A stretch of 59,728 bases of DNA, from contig JAEUUJ010000045.1 of the NCBI GenBank assembly GCA_016786495.1, positions 1 to 59,728 on the forward strand, in the 5' to 3' direction. A model generated the notes under the pieces. It was given only the letters and a program-made list of their open reading frames with translations, had not been told where the DNA came from and made no database searches. How positions within the stretch are numbered: the first letter of the stretch is position 1; each line of letters opens with the position of its first letter. This stretch comes from Cyclobacteriaceae bacterium (GTDB lineage: Bacteria; Bacteroidota; Bacteroidia; Cytophagales; Cyclobacteriaceae). The position numbers and the translations under genes were made by a program. Below, in pieces: positions 7,632-16,927 of the stretch.

Positions 7632-10600
7632 TTAGGCGTACTGGATGACCTTGTCGGCCAGTTTTACATTGTCGGCAAGAAGCTCGTAAAACTTGTCCTT
7701 ATTGAACTTAATGATGCTTGAGTTCGACTTGGCAATTATGAGATTGGTGTTCAGATAGTTAGCCTTGGAAAGCATCTCCCCGATGAACTGCCCGCGCTGA
7801 AATTCAGACACGAACACGCCCTTTTGATAAAAGTCAACGGTACCGTTGATCATAACGTAGAAGTCGTTGTTAACCGTCTCGTCCAGAATCATGCTCTCGC
7901 CCTCCTTCAGCAGGATTTCCTCGCTGATATCGGCCAGGTAAGACAGGGTAATTCCCGGGATGCCCTCCAACAAATCGATTTGCTGGAAGAACAACACCTC
8001 TTCCAGATTACTTAACCTGCGCTTCTCCACCACGATCTCATTAAGGCGCTTCCGCTGATCTTCCGGCAAACGGTTCACGTTTTTCAGATACTCTTTTTCG
8101 CTGATCTGGTGCAAGGCCCAACCGGCAACCTCGCGAACCAGGTTATCGGGGTTGAACATCTGGGCAATCAGATCAAGTTTAAACTCCGATTGTTTTGCTA
8201 ACCCGATTTGATAAAGGATACAGGCCTTCGTCCATCGATTTGATTGCGTAAAGTCGCGGTTGATCATAAACTTCAGCGCAAGCCGGCCATCAAGTCGTAC
8301 CCGCGGAAAGAATATGTCGAGCTTGTTAATGCGATCCGAGTCCGGGATATCATCCAGGATCGGAATAACCCGTTGCTTCAACTGATCCGACAAGAACACA
8401 TCCAGAAGTTCTACGGCATACGTAATGCCTTCGGATGTTCCGCTGTCGATATTTTCTTTAACCAGTTGAATGGACCGGGTATCATACAACATCGCGAGCA
8501 ACATGTAAATGTGCTCGATGTCGTTCTTGATTTCACCCCGTAAAGAATTGACAATCTGCTGGTTAAAGCCATCCTCGCCTACTTCCTGAATCGCGCTGAG
8601 GTTCCATCGGATATCGGCAATATCGTTCTCAATCGCATACTTGATACGGGTGATCTGAGAAACTCCGGCCTTGAAACCGCATTCACCCAACGACAACAGA
8701 ACCTGCGACACAATTACCTTGTTCGGGTAATCGATTTTATTCCAGAGAATATCTTTTGCGCGCTGCCCTCCGATTCTTCCCATCACCTGAACCAAGCGTA
8801 ACATCACCTGCGTGCTCTGATTGCTTCGATAGAACGCGCTGTCAAGCATTGGCAGTGTTTTACTTCCGATCAGTATCAGCGTGTTCATAGCCTGGTTGCT
8901 GTATACCGGATTACCCAGGTTTTCAATCAGTGAATAAATCACTTCCGTGTTCCACTTCTTTACCGATGAGCGGATAGCCGTATTGCGAACTTTCGGTTCG
9001 GAGTCGTTAAGCAATTCGATCAGAAATGAAACGCATTCTTCAGCAGATGTATGCAAGAGCAATTCAGCAGCGTACTGCCGGTCGTCCGGATCGGTTGAGC
9101 GCGTAAGCCGTTGGATGCGTGTCTTGGTAATGTCTCCGCCATTCTGAATGATCAACTCCAGATCGGATTTGCTGAGGATGTTCTTCGTGCCCGCTTCAAC
9201 GCGATTGGAATCCATGGCGATGACATACTTGTCGGAAACCGACAACCCTTTGATTTCATTCAGACGTTCCTGTGCGTAGGAGTTCACCGCATCGTCCTGA
9301 TTTCGAATAAGGCTGTTCACCCAAACCGATAGCTGGCTGGCATTAATCTTCTCGAGCAACTTGAACGAGAATACGGCCTTTCGGGGATCGGGTTCCACGA
9401 GCATCGTCTCGAGTTTTCGCGTTACCTGGGTAAATCCCTTTTCAAGTTTATCTTGTTGATAATCAGCATTTTCAAGTTTCAACCGAATCTTGTTCCGATA
9501 CCCTCCGTGCAGCCTGTTCACAACAAAATAATACACTACAACCAGTGCCACCAGAAAGATTGAGATATGGATGATCTTGAAGAACGGAATAAACGCTAAG
9601 GAGAAGATGATTAACCCTCCCACGAACCGCGCGCTCTCGTTTACGATACCTTCCACACGCGCCTGAATGTTAAAGCGCAACCGGCCATCCAGCGGGATGA
9701 ACAACAATTTGAACACCGGGTTTTCCAGTGAGTCGCGCAGGGTCCAGTTGAAAAGTCGACTCATCGCCACAAACAGGAAGAAGTAAATGAATCCCGAAGG
9801 CGAAGCAACCTTATCGTATCCGAAGATGAATCCGGCAATAACAGCCCCCACGGAGAATACCGCAAGAACGAATGGTAATATCAGCAGGGAAATCCGGAGG
9901 CCGTACGTACCGATAATTCTGTTGTTGATGAATGTCTGCATCACAAGGCTGAGAACATACACAGCACCCATGAAAAAGGCATTGAAGTTGGTAAGTTCAC
10001 GCTGGTCAGGATACTGAACCTGAACCATTTGCTGGAACTGAAACTGATTCAGTACGAAAGCCGTCATCGACACGAGCAGCATCAGTGACATGATCACGAT
10101 GTACTTGTCGGAGAACATCCGCGTTATGCTGGTCTCTTTCTTCACGTTTTCATCAAACTCGGAGGGATCGTTCTTGGAAAGGGAGAATGATCGTGCAATC
10201 ACTGCGAGAAGTCCGCCTACGATAAACATGCTCGCGGCACAAAGCAATAAGTAGTCGGTTGTATCGGGGACAAGTTTTGCGGTAAGCGGAATTACAAACG
10301 AAGCCACGATGGCAGCCACTAATTGGCCGGTGTCAATCCAGCCGATGATGCTTTTGGTTTGACGAAAGTTAAAGAGTCGTCCAAACGTTCCCCAGTATGA
10401 CAGCAGCAACACGGCAATCATGGGGCCGGTGCCGCAATACATCGTAAAAATCACTGCATTGTGCCATGCCGGATTACCGTAATGCAACAAGACGTGAACC
10501 CCCACGGTAAAAAGTAGGATGATCCCCACGCTAATTTGTGTGAGCAGTGAAAATCGTATAACTGACTGAAAATAAGAGAATAACGCGGTTGAAACGATAC

Positions 10601-10784
10601 CCAGAATCCCGGCCGCGAGAAAGGCCTTATCGAGGTACTGCCCTAATTTGTTAAGGAAAATGGAATCGGCTGTAACCTGGTAGGTGGCGATAAACACCCC
10701 CATAAAAAACCCAATGGCCAGCATGAGCGCCACCTGGCGCTGCTGGGTAGTCTTAAACTTTAGAAACTCGGGAACGCCAGCCAT
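7632..10784 (-). CDS. Nucleotide-transporter-like/MFS membrane protein fused to HEAT repeats and a cyclic-nucleotide-binding domain
   Basis: The protein has 1050 residues. About residues 1-430 hold roughly a dozen hydrophobic helices, arranged like the ATP/ADP translocase (Npt)-related branch of the MFS; this family placement is by overall look. About 520-850 is a soluble helical-repeat region with HEAT-like units, for example VRNTAIRSSVKKW and LVREVAGWALHQIS. The last 120 residues form a cyclic-nucleotide-binding domain (FYVMINGTVDFYQKG, FQRGQFIGEML). Effector binding could therefore gate transport, or the membrane part could be a sensor. The gene is separated from its upstream neighbour by a strong terminator and seems to be its own unit. 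The substrate is unknown. Confidence 0.75.
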   Translation of the reverse strand: MAGVPEFLKFKTTQQRQVALMLAIGFFMGVFIATYQVTADSIFLNKLGQYLDKAFLAAGILGIVSTALFSYFQSVIRFSLLTQISVGIILLFTVGVHVLLHYGNPAWHNAVIFTMYCGTGPMIAVLLLSYWGTFGRLFNFRQTKSIIGWIDTGQLVAAIVASFVIPLTAKLVPDTTDYLLLCAASMFIVGGLLAVIARSFSLSKNDPSEFDENVKKETSITRMFSDKYIVIMSLMLLVSMTAFVLNQFQFQQMVQVQYPDQRELTNFNAFFMGAVYVLSLVMQTFINNRIIGTYGLRISLLILPFVLAVFSVGAVIAGFIFGYDKVASPSGFIYFFLFVAMSRLFNWTLRDSLENPVFKLLFIPLDGRLRFNIQARVEGIVNESARFVGGLIIFSLAFIPFFKIIHISIFLVALVVVYYFVVNRLHGGYRNKIRLKLENADYQQDKLEKGFTQVTRKLETMLVEPDPRKAVFSFKLLEKINASQLSVWVNSLIRNQDDAVNSYAQERLNEIKGLSVSDKYVIAMDSNRVEAGTKNILSKSDLELIIQNGGDITKTRIQRLTRSTDPDDRQYAAELLLHTSAEECVSFLIELLNDSEPKVRNTAIRSSVKKWNTEVIYSLIENLGNPVYSNQAMNTLILIGSKTLPMLDSAFYRSNQSTQVMLRLVQVMGRIGGQRAKDILWNKIDYPNKVIVSQVLLSLGECGFKAGVSQITRIKYAIENDIADIRWNLSAIQEVGEDGFNQQIVNSLRGEIKNDIEHIYMLLAMLYDTRSIQLVKENIDSGTSEGITYAVELLDVFLSDQLKQRVIPILDDIPDSDRINKLDIFFPRVRLDGRLALKFMINRDFTQSNRWTKACILYQIGLAKQSEFKLDLIAQMFNPDNLVREVAGWALHQISEKEYLKNVNRLPEDQRKRLNEIVVEKRRLSNLEEVLFFQQIDLLEGIPGITLSYLADISEEILLKEGESMILDETVNNDFYVMINGTVDFYQKGVFVSEFQRGQFIGEMLSKANYLNTNLIIAKSNSSIIKFNKDKFYELLADNVKLADKVIQYA

Positions 10785-10798
10785 AGCTTAGCAAATAT

Positions 10799-10834
10799 AA
10801 AAATAAAAAAGCGGCTCCCCTATCGGAAAGCCGC
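10799..10834 (-). terminator. Rho-independent terminator after the OmpH/Skp gene
   Basis: On the minus strand the arms GCGGCTTTCC and GGGGAGCCGC form a 10-bp stem (two G-T pairs) with a GATA loop, followed by a T-rich tract (TTTTTTATTTT). It lies between the stop at 10859 and the next start at 10784. Confidence 0.85.
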
Positions 10835-10858
10835 CTTCGATATCCCTGTTATGGGGTT

Positions 10859-11476
10859 TTATTTTTTCGCAGTTGTGTCGGCAGGATTTTTCTTGCCACT
10901 CTTCTCATTTGCATACAGTTCATTCAAGCCATCGATCACGGGCTTAGTGATATCGAGTGCTGACTGGCCGTATAACACATCGCTGGTAGGGTCGAATTTC
11001 ATTACAACCTGAATGTTGTTTGCCTCGCTATAGGTTTTCAGGTAAGCTGTAATGCGGTCATACAGTTCTTTGTTTAGCTTAGCCTCTTCTTCCGCAAGCT
11101 GCTGACTGAGCGACTGCTGATACAACTGCAAGTTCTGTTGTTTCTTGCCAAGATCCGCTTCCAGCGCCTGAGCCTGACCGATGGTCATGCTTGACTGGTT
11201 ACGCTGATAAGCCGCAATTTCTCCGCGGAGACTATTGGCGCGGTTGTTAAGATCGGCATCCAGTTTTTTTGCTTTCGCTTCGAGCGTTGCCTTGGTATCG
11301 TCCATGAACGCGTAGTTCTTCACAATGCTGTCGGAGTTGATGTATGCGATGGATACGTCACCAACGGGCGCAGCGGATTGGCTGGCATTCGGCTTTGCGG
11401 AGGAAAAATGGAGGTAAAATAACACGCCCACTGCTACAAGCAGTACAGCGTTCAGGATGAGCGACAAGTTCTTCAT
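10859..11476 (-). CDS. OmpH/Skp-family periplasmic chaperone
   Basis: The protein has 205 residues. A hydrophobic N-terminal signal or anchor (MKNLSLILNAVLLVAVGVLF) is followed by VSIAYINSDSIVKNYAF, the usual start of OmpH/Skp proteins. A long alpha-helical hairpin rich in Ala, Leu, Lys and Gln comes next (EAKAKKLDADLNNRANSLR to QQSLSQQLAEEEAKLNKEL). The small beta body returns near NNIQVVMKFDPTSDVLYG, and the tail is basic. Skp-type proteins hold unfolded outer-membrane proteins in the periplasm. It is preceded by a good -7 element and followed by a terminator, so it is probably monocistronic. The assignment rests on the family pattern. Confidence 0.85.
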   Translation of the reverse strand: MKNLSLILNAVLLVAVGVLFYLHFSSAKPNASQSAAPVGDVSIAYINSDSIVKNYAFMDDTKATLEAKAKKLDADLNNRANSLRGEIAAYQRNQSSMTIGQAQALEADLGKKQQNLQLYQQSLSQQLAEEEAKLNKELYDRITAYLKTYSEANNIQVVMKFDPTSDVLYGQSALDITKPVIDGLNELYANEKSGKKNPADTTAKK

Positions 11477-11504
11477 TTCGAGGGTGTAATGTAATTTAAG
11501 GCCA

Positions 11505-11512
11505 CAAATATA
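11505..11512 (-). promoter_or_regulatory. -7 promoter element of the OmpH/Skp gene
   Basis: The minus strand reads TATATTTG, an exact match to TANNTTTG, about 29 bp before the ATG at 11476. The imperfect inverted repeat AAGCCCCAAT / ATTGGGGGCTT (about 11518-11565) lies just upstream and could end the preceding transcript. Confidence 0.5.
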
Positions 11513-11568
11513 GTGATAAGCCCCAATTGTGCACCATGCCCCGGATTGGGGGCTTGTCGCCTGATTCC

Positions 11569-12141
11569 CTAGTGATCAGCCTCTTCTTCGGTGGTTTGGA
11601 ACGAATACAGCGTATCGTCTAACTGCAGGTTGTCGTTGTTGAAATCGTCAATAAACTTCTCAATCACTTCCCGCGTAACGGCCTCCACATGCAGGCCAAT
11701 ATCGAGTGCGATGCCAAAGTCAACATGCTTGTCCATGTCTACATGTTCGGAGACTTTCACGGCCTCCTCCTCTTCCAATTCGAGAATCACTTCAGCCATG
11801 TATAACCCGATTTCCTCCTGCCGGCTGTCGAGGGTGGAGAGATCTCCGTTTTCATCTTCCTCGTAGGCAATCTTTTTATAATCCGGGAAATGTTGTGCGG
11901 CTTTGTGTTCCGCGATTTCAAAAAGTTCGCTTTCATGCTGCATGCGAAGCGTGTACATCACTGCATCGTATACCAACTCTTTTCCATCATCGTCTTTTCC
12001 AATGAAATAAAAATGCTGGTACTCCTCGTTGTTGTCGTCATCCTCCTGTTCAATCACATAACGCAGACCGGTGGCCTCCATCTGTTTCTTGTATTCTGCA
12101 ATTACCTGCGGATCATACCCCTTGTTTTCCTGAGCTTTCAT
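11569..12141 (-). CDS. Conserved-looking acidic protein of unknown function
   Basis: From the ATG at 12141 the protein has 190 residues. The frame can be extended to a TTG at 12183, but a TTTG / TATTTTG promoter-like pair ends almost on that codon, so the ATG is preferred. The protein is strongly acidic, with Asp/Glu-rich runs (EQEDDDNNEEY, EEDENGDLS, LELEEEEAV). It has no signal peptide or membrane helix and reads as a cytosolic mixed alpha/beta protein. I do not recognise the family. It sits between gamma-carbonic-anhydrase-like and OmpH genes, which gives no functional hint. Confidence 0.65.
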   Translation of the reverse strand: MKAQENKGYDPQVIAEYKKQMEATGLRYVIEQEDDDNNEEYQHFYFIGKDDDGKELVYDAVMYTLRMQHESELFEIAEHKAAQHFPDYKKIAYEEDENGDLSTLDSRQEEIGLYMAEVILELEEEEAVKVSEHVDMDKHVDFGIALDIGLHVEAVTREVIEKFIDDFNNDNLQLDDTLYSFQTTEEEADH

Positions 12142-12242
12142 AGCGAGCCGATTGATCTTGAATTTAACGATTTCTGAATACAAAATACTGCCCCGATACA
12201 GATAAAACGCAAATCTGTTCTGCGAAGGATCGCATAACTCCC

Positions 12243-12779
12243 TTAAGGGTTGGATTTCCCTTCTTCGTTTTTAAACCACGTTGCATACATGGGGTAATTA
12301 CGGGCGGTTCGCTCAATAACCTCCCGCATCTCGTCACCGATATCCTTCACCTTTTTGGCAGGCATGCCGGCATAAATGCTGCCCGGTTCAACCTTTGTTC
12401 CCGGAAGCACCACGGCACCCGCTGCAATAACCGAATGCTCGCCAATTTCAGCACCGTCCATTACAATAGCTCCCATACCAATCAACACATTATCGTGCAC
12501 GGTACATCCGTGTACGATGGCATGATGGGCAATCGACACATTGCTGCCGATCACTGTTTTTGCCTTCTGATAGGTGCAGTGAATCACCGCGCAATCCTGA
12601 ATGTTCGTATTGTTTCCAATGGTGATCGAATGAACATCTCCCCGCACCACCGCATTAAACCACACCGTGCAGCTGTCGCCCATGCGAACCTCCCCGACAA
12701 TCACCGCATTGTCGGCAAAAAAACAGTTGGCTCCGAACTCCGGAGTAAACCCGCGGACAGACTTGATTATGGCTGGCAT
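12243..12779 (-). CDS. Gamma-carbonic-anhydrase-like left-handed beta-helix protein
   Basis: The protein has 178 residues from [11 protein letters not shown]; an ATG ten codons upstream (12809) is less likely because homologues start near PAI. Hexapeptide repeats of the left-handed beta-helix run through most of it ([47 protein letters not shown]). The His of IAHHAIVHG and the one in AVIHC match the zinc ligands of gamma-class carbonic anhydrases of the YrdA/PaaY type. Many family members have no proven carbonic anhydrase activity, so the reaction is uncertain. It is divergent from miaB, with about 75 bp between the starts. Confidence 0.85.
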   Translation of the reverse strand: MPAIIKSVRGFTPEFGANCFFADNAVIVGEVRMGDSCTVWFNAVVRGDVHSITIGNNTNIQDCAVIHCTYQKAKTVIGSNVSIAHHAIVHGCTVHDNVLIGMGAIVMDGAEIGEHSVIAAGAVVLPGTKVEPGSIYAGMPAKKVKDIGDEMREVIERTARNYPMYATWFKNEEGKSNP

Positions 12780-12828
12780 GTGGCGAAATTCATACTGACA
12801 AGATGTCACAAAAAAACACTAAAATTTG

Positions 12829-12836
12829 TATTTTTG
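12829..12836 (+). promoter_or_regulatory. -7 element of the miaB-secG cluster
   Basis: TATTTTTG matches TANNTTTG exactly and lies 17 bp before the ATG at 12854. Transcription would start close to 12841. This argues against the longer miaB frame beginning at 12803, since that start would be upstream of the promoter. Confidence 0.55.
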
Positions 12837-12853
12837 CGTCCTTATCAGGAATA

Positions 12854-14305
12854 ATGAAGGAATTAATTGACGATTTGGGCATTCTGAACGGAACCGAGGG
12901 GTGTGAGACGTACCAAACCTCAAAGGATTCAAATACCGGCAAGAGCCGCAAGCTTTATATCGAAAGCTATGGCTGCCAAATGAATTTTTCCGACAGCGAG
13001 ATCGTAGCTTCTGTTTTACAACAGGATGGCTTTGATACCACTTCGGATATCAACGAGGCCGATGTTGTTTTTCTGAACACCTGCTCCATTCGCGAAAAAG
13101 CTGAGCAAACCGTTCGCAACCGGCTCAACCACATCAACGGTTTCAAAAAGAGAAAGCCGGAACTATTGGTCGGTGTTCTGGGCTGCATGGCGGAACGCCT
13201 CAAAACCAAACTGCTCGAAGAAGAAAAAATCGTAGACCTGGTTGCTGGTCCGGATGCCTATCGCGATTTACCGAAGCTTATCGCACAGGTAGACGAAGGT
13301 GATAAAGCAATCAACACATTCTTATCGCGCGAAGAAACGTATGCCGACATCAGCCCCGTACGGTTGAACTCGAATGGTGTTACTGCCTTTGTTTCGATCA
13401 TGCGCGGTTGCGACAACATGTGCTCGTTTTGTGTGGTACCCTTTACACGTGGTCGCGAACGAAGCCGTGATCCGCATTCCATTGTTGCCGAAGCCCGGTC
13501 ATTGTTTGATCAAGGCTACCGCGAAGTAACACTGCTCGGACAAAACGTGGATTCATACAAGTGGAGTGAAGAAGAGAACAACAAAGCACGGCTTGAAAAA
13601 AGCGGTGTTGCGGAGATCGTCAACTTTGCCAACCTGCTTGAATTGGTTGCACAAATTCACCCCGACTTAAGAATACGGTTTTCAACCTCGCATCCGAAAG
13701 ACATCACAGATGACGTGTTGTTTACGATGGCGAAGTACGAAAATATCTGCAAGAACATTCATTTGCCCATGCAGAGCGGAAGTTCACGCGTACTGGATCT
13801 GATGAACCGCGGCTACTCACGCGAGTGGTACATGGCAAAAGCCAAACGCATCCGCGAGATCCTGGGAGAAGATTGCGGAATCTCGTCTGACATGATTGCC
13901 GGCTTCTGCACGGAAACGGAAGAAGAACACCGGGAAACACTGTCGATGATGAGAGAGATTGTGTACGACTATGCGTACATGTTCTTCTACTCCGAGCGAC
14001 CCGGTACCCTGGCAGCGAAAAAGTACCCGGACGACATTTCGGAAGAGGTGAAAAAGCGCAGGCTTGAAGAAATCATTGCTTTGCAGAATGAACACTCTAC
14101 GCTACGCAACGAACGAATGGTGGGCAAGACCCAGCGCGTACTGGTCGAAGGTTTCTCAAGACGGTCGGACGACTTTTTGCAGGGACGCAACACCGACAAC
14201 AAGGTGGTTGTGTTTCCGAAAGAGAACTTTAAAAAAGGGCAATACGTAAATGTTTTGATAGAGCGTTCCACCCGCGGAACATTGATTGGTAAAGCTGTTG
14301 AGTAA
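12854..14305 (+). CDS. miaB: tRNA-2-methylthio-N6-dimethylallyladenosine synthase MiaB
   Basis: The protein has 483 residues. MiaB is a radical-SAM enzyme that adds a methylthio group to i6A37 of tRNAs reading UNN codons. The N-terminal UPF0004 domain has its three auxiliary cluster cysteines in [24 protein letters not shown] and LGCMAERL. The radical-SAM motif CDNMCSFC follows MRG in the middle, and a TRAM RNA-binding domain ends the protein ([20 protein letters not shown]). The start at 12854 follows the -7 element closely. It leads a plus-strand cluster with the sigma-54 activator (1-bp gap), lptE and secG, an arrangement common in Bacteroidota. Confidence 0.95.
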   Translation: MKELIDDLGILNGTEGCETYQTSKDSNTGKSRKLYIESYGCQMNFSDSEIVASVLQQDGFDTTSDINEADVVFLNTCSIREKAEQTVRNRLNHINGFKKRKPELLVGVLGCMAERLKTKLLEEEKIVDLVAGPDAYRDLPKLIAQVDEGDKAINTFLSREETYADISPVRLNSNGVTAFVSIMRGCDNMCSFCVVPFTRGRERSRDPHSIVAEARSLFDQGYREVTLLGQNVDSYKWSEEENNKARLEKSGVAEIVNFANLLELVAQIHPDLRIRFSTSHPKDITDDVLFTMAKYENICKNIHLPMQSGSSRVLDLMNRGYSREWYMAKAKRIREILGEDCGISSDMIAGFCTETEEEHRETLSMMREIVYDYAYMFFYSERPGTLAAKKYPDDISEEVKKRRLEEIIALQNEHSTLRNERMVGKTQRVLVEGFSRRSDDFLQGRNTDNKVVVFPKENFKKGQYVNVLIERSTRGTLIGKAVE

Positions 14306-14306
14306 C

Positions 14307-15560
14307 ATGAACATTAGCGATTCAGAAATACAAAGTGTCAAGCAACGGTTCGGCATCATCGGGGCATCACCCATTTTGAACAATGCCGTGCGTGTAGCCA
14401 TGCAGGTGGCCCCTACCGACATGTCGGTGCTGATCACCGGTGAGAGCGGCAGTGGTAAAGAATCGTTTTCCAAAATCATTCACAACCTCAGCCCCCGCAA
14501 GCACGGGCAGTTCATTGCGATCAACTGTGGTTCAATTCCGGAAGGAACAATCGATTCGGAATTATTCGGTCACGAAAAGGGCTCCTTTACAGGCGCCCAC
14601 GAGGCACGCAAAGGTTATTTTGAAGTAACGAACGGAGGCACCATTTTCCTGGATGAAATTGGTGAGATGCCGCTCGGCACACAGGCCCGCCTGCTCCGGG
14701 TATTGGAGAACGGAGAGTTCATTAAAGTCGGTTCATCCAAAGTCATTAAAACCGATGTTCGTGTGGTTGCGGCCACGAATGTCAACCTGATGCTCAAGGT
14801 TGAGGAAGGCAAGTTTCGGGAAGACCTTTACTATCGTTTAAGCACCGTGCCCATTTATGTTCCGCCCCTGCGGGAACGGGGCCGGGATGCGGAGTTGCTT
14901 TTCCGGAAATTCGCGGGCGACTTCGCGGAGAAATATAAAGTGAAACCCATTTCCCTGACCGAAGATGCCAAGGAAACACTTTTGAAATACCGGTTTCCCG
15001 GAAACATTCGTCAGCTGAAAAACCTGGTGGAACAGATGTCGGTACTCTCAACCGACAATAAGGAAATCAACTCCGAGCGTTTGCTGCAATACCTGCCGCA
15101 GGAAAGCAGTTTACCCGCGTTGTACCGGAACGGCAGTACCTCCGACTCTTTTTCGGAGCGGGACATTTTATACAAGGTTCTGTTCGACATGAAGAAAGAC
15201 ATGGTCGATTTGAAGAAGCTTGTGCTGCGTGCGTTCAGCGAAGGCGGAAACGCTACGCAGATGATCAAGGAAAATCCGGAGTTGTTTGAAGGCCTGGATT
15301 CTATTCCCGCCACGGAATCGCAACTGCTGGATTACAACACGGTTGTCCCCAAAGTGCACGAAGAAACGACCGAAGAGGAAGTTCACGATATTACCCACGA
15401 AACAGAAGACGATTCGCTTTCCATCGAAAAGAAAGAAAAAGAACTGATCGTTCGGGCACTTCAAAAAAATAATAACAGACGCAAAAATGCGGCACGTGAT
15501 TTGGGCATTTCAGAGCGCACCCTGTACCGCAAAATAAAACAATATGACCTTGAGGAGTAG
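14307..15560 (+). CDS. Sigma-54-dependent transcriptional activator without receiver domain
   Basis: The protein has 417 residues, starting at the ATG 1 bp after the miaB stop. It opens directly with the AAA+ domain: Walker A GESGSGKES, the sigma-54 contact loop as GSFTGA, a Walker B region TIFLDEIGEMP, and the R-finger region EDLYYRLSTVPI. A linker (about residues 240-375) precedes a Fis-type helix-turn-helix at the end (NAARDLGISERTLYRKIKQY). There is no N-terminal receiver, GAF or PAS domain, so its activity must be set by expression or a partner protein. Its 3' end overlaps lptE by 17 bp. The targets are unknown. Confidence 0.9.
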   Translation: MNISDSEIQSVKQRFGIIGASPILNNAVRVAMQVAPTDMSVLITGESGSGKESFSKIIHNLSPRKHGQFIAINCGSIPEGTIDSELFGHEKGSFTGAHEARKGYFEVTNGGTIFLDEIGEMPLGTQARLLRVLENGEFIKVGSSKVIKTDVRVVAATNVNLMLKVEEGKFREDLYYRLSTVPIYVPPLRERGRDAELLFRKFAGDFAEKYKVKPISLTEDAKETLLKYRFPGNIRQLKNLVEQMSVLSTDNKEINSERLLQYLPQESSLPALYRNGSTSDSFSERDILYKVLFDMKKDMVDLKKLVLRAFSEGGNATQMIKENPELFEGLDSIPATESQLLDYNTVVPKVHEETTEEEVHDITHETEDDSLSIEKKEKELIVRALQKNNNRRKNAARDLGISERTLYRKIKQYDLEE

Positions 15561-16074
15561 CAGACTGTTTTTCCCGCTTACGCTTGCGTTGATGTTGATA
15601 TCCACTTCGTGCAAAGTTCAATACTCGTTTCAGGGAACGTCTACAACCGCTAAAACACTGGTGATCGAGGAGTTTTATAACAACACCGATCTCGGGCCCG
15701 CTAACCTCGGGCAGACGTTTACCAACCGGCTGAAGGACTATTTCATCCAAAACACCAACATCAGCATCGTTCAGTCGAATGGCGAGCTCACGCTGGAGGG
15801 CGTGATCACCGACTATCGCGTTACGCCCATCGCACCAGTCGCGAATGGCGATAATCAGATCAACTCGGCATCTTCAACACGACTCACGATCACCGTAAAG
15901 GCCAACTACATCAACACCCTTGATGAAACCATGAGCTTTAAGGACAAAAGCTTCTCGTTCTTTAAAGACTTCGGAAACGATCAAAACCTGTCGGATATTG
16001 AAGAGTCACTGATCAAGCAGATCTTCGACCAAATCAGCCTCGACATCTTCAACGCCTCGGTTGCCAATTGGTAA
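15544..16074 (+). CDS. lptE: LptE-family LPS assembly lipoprotein
   Basis: The protein has 176 residues. A lipoprotein signal ends in LISTSC, with Cys as the acylation site. The mature part begins VQYSFQGTS and has the LptE-like pattern TLVIEEFYNNTDLGPANL, then TFTNRLKDYFIQNTNI and a GELTLEGVITDY segment. LptE plugs the LptD barrel that inserts lipopolysaccharide into the outer membrane. It overlaps the end of the sigma-54 activator gene, which implies coupled translation. Sequence conservation of LptE is low across phyla, so the call rests on the Bacteroidota pattern and on the conserved cluster. Confidence 0.85.
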   Translation: MTLRSSRLFFPLTLALMLISTSCKVQYSFQGTSTTAKTLVIEEFYNNTDLGPANLGQTFTNRLKDYFIQNTNISIVQSNGELTLEGVITDYRVTPIAPVANGDNQINSASSTRLTITVKANYINTLDETMSFKDKSFSFFKDFGNDQNLSDIEESLIKQIFDQISLDIFNASVANW

Positions 16075-16112
16075 AAAAACCTTATTTTTACTAAGGTCAA
16101 AAAACCTCCGGT

Positions 16113-16925
16113 GTGGATAAACAACAACTTGCTGAGCTGCTCAGTCACTATACCGCTTCTTCAACCGAGGAGGCTTCTGAGGTGATTTCGCTGTGTGATC
16201 AGTATCCGTATAGCCAGCTTTTACACGCATTGGCGGCACGCGTGAGCAAAGATCACAACCTGGAGAACCATCAGCATATTTTACAGGCTGCAGCAGTGTA
16301 TAGCACCGACCGGTCGATACTAAAACATATCATGACCGAAGAGTCGCTGCCGGTACATTCCGCACAAGCCATAGCCGTTCAGCATGAGCCAAAAGTCTAC
16401 GAAACTGCGGTAGCCGTTGGTGACGGGATTGACTACGCAGAGGCCGTATTAAAAGACCTTGAGCGCCTGCACGAACTCAAGCACAATTTTGAGAAGATGG
16501 TGAGTGTTTTTGAGATGGGCATGCCGGAAGTGGAAGAAAAGAAACCGGTGCGCAAGCCTGCTGGACGGCCGAAGAAAGTTGTGGAAGTAAAGGCCGATCC
16601 GTTGATTGAAGAAATCAAGACGACGAAGAAGAAAATAGCTCCGGAAAACGAGAAGACCCGTGAGCAGATTGAGATTATCGATCAGTTTATTAAAGCGCAG
16701 CCGACCATCACCGCTAAATCCCGTTCTGAAATGACGGTTGCCGGAGATCTCACCGAGATAAAAAACGGCGAATTTGCCGACAATGTAATTTCCGAAACGC
16801 TGGTCGAGATTCTGATCCGCCAGGGCAAAAAGGAAAAGGCGATCGAAGTCCTTAAGAAGCTCATTTGGAAGTTTCCGCAAAAAAAGAGTTACTTTGCGGC
16901 TCAAATTGAAGACCTGAAGAAGTAG
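16113..16925 (+). CDS. Conserved unknown protein with TPR-like C-terminus
   Basis: The protein has 270 residues and starts with GTG. The N-terminal half is helical (MDKQQLAELLSHY, QYPYSQLLHALAAR). A charged Lys/Pro linker with KPAGRPKK, which looks like an AT-hook or flexible tether, follows. The last 45 residues resemble one tetratricopeptide unit (ETLVEILIRQGKKEKAIEVL, then KFPQKKSYFAAQIEDL). There is no signal peptide. It sits between lptE and secG, 2 bp before secG, which points to envelope biogenesis or general housekeeping but not to a defined function. Confidence 0.8.
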   Translation: MDKQQLAELLSHYTASSTEEASEVISLCDQYPYSQLLHALAARVSKDHNLENHQHILQAAAVYSTDRSILKHIMTEESLPVHSAQAIAVQHEPKVYETAVAVGDGIDYAEAVLKDLERLHELKHNFEKMVSVFEMGMPEVEEKKPVRKPAGRPKKVVEVKADPLIEEIKTTKKKIAPENEKTREQIEIIDQFIKAQPTITAKSRSEMTVAGDLTEIKNGEFADNVISETLVEILIRQGKKEKAIEVLKKLIWKFPQKKSYFAAQIEDLKK

Positions 16926-16927
16926 CT

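Noticed and set aside
12803-12853. Extended miaB start
   Set aside because: The -7 element at 12829-12836 lies inside this extension, so it would not be in the transcript; the ATG at 12854 fits homologues.
15391-15750. Antisense frame across the sigma-54 activator/lptE overlap
   Set aside because: It is opposite two well-supported genes that overlap by 17 bp and has no motif of its own.
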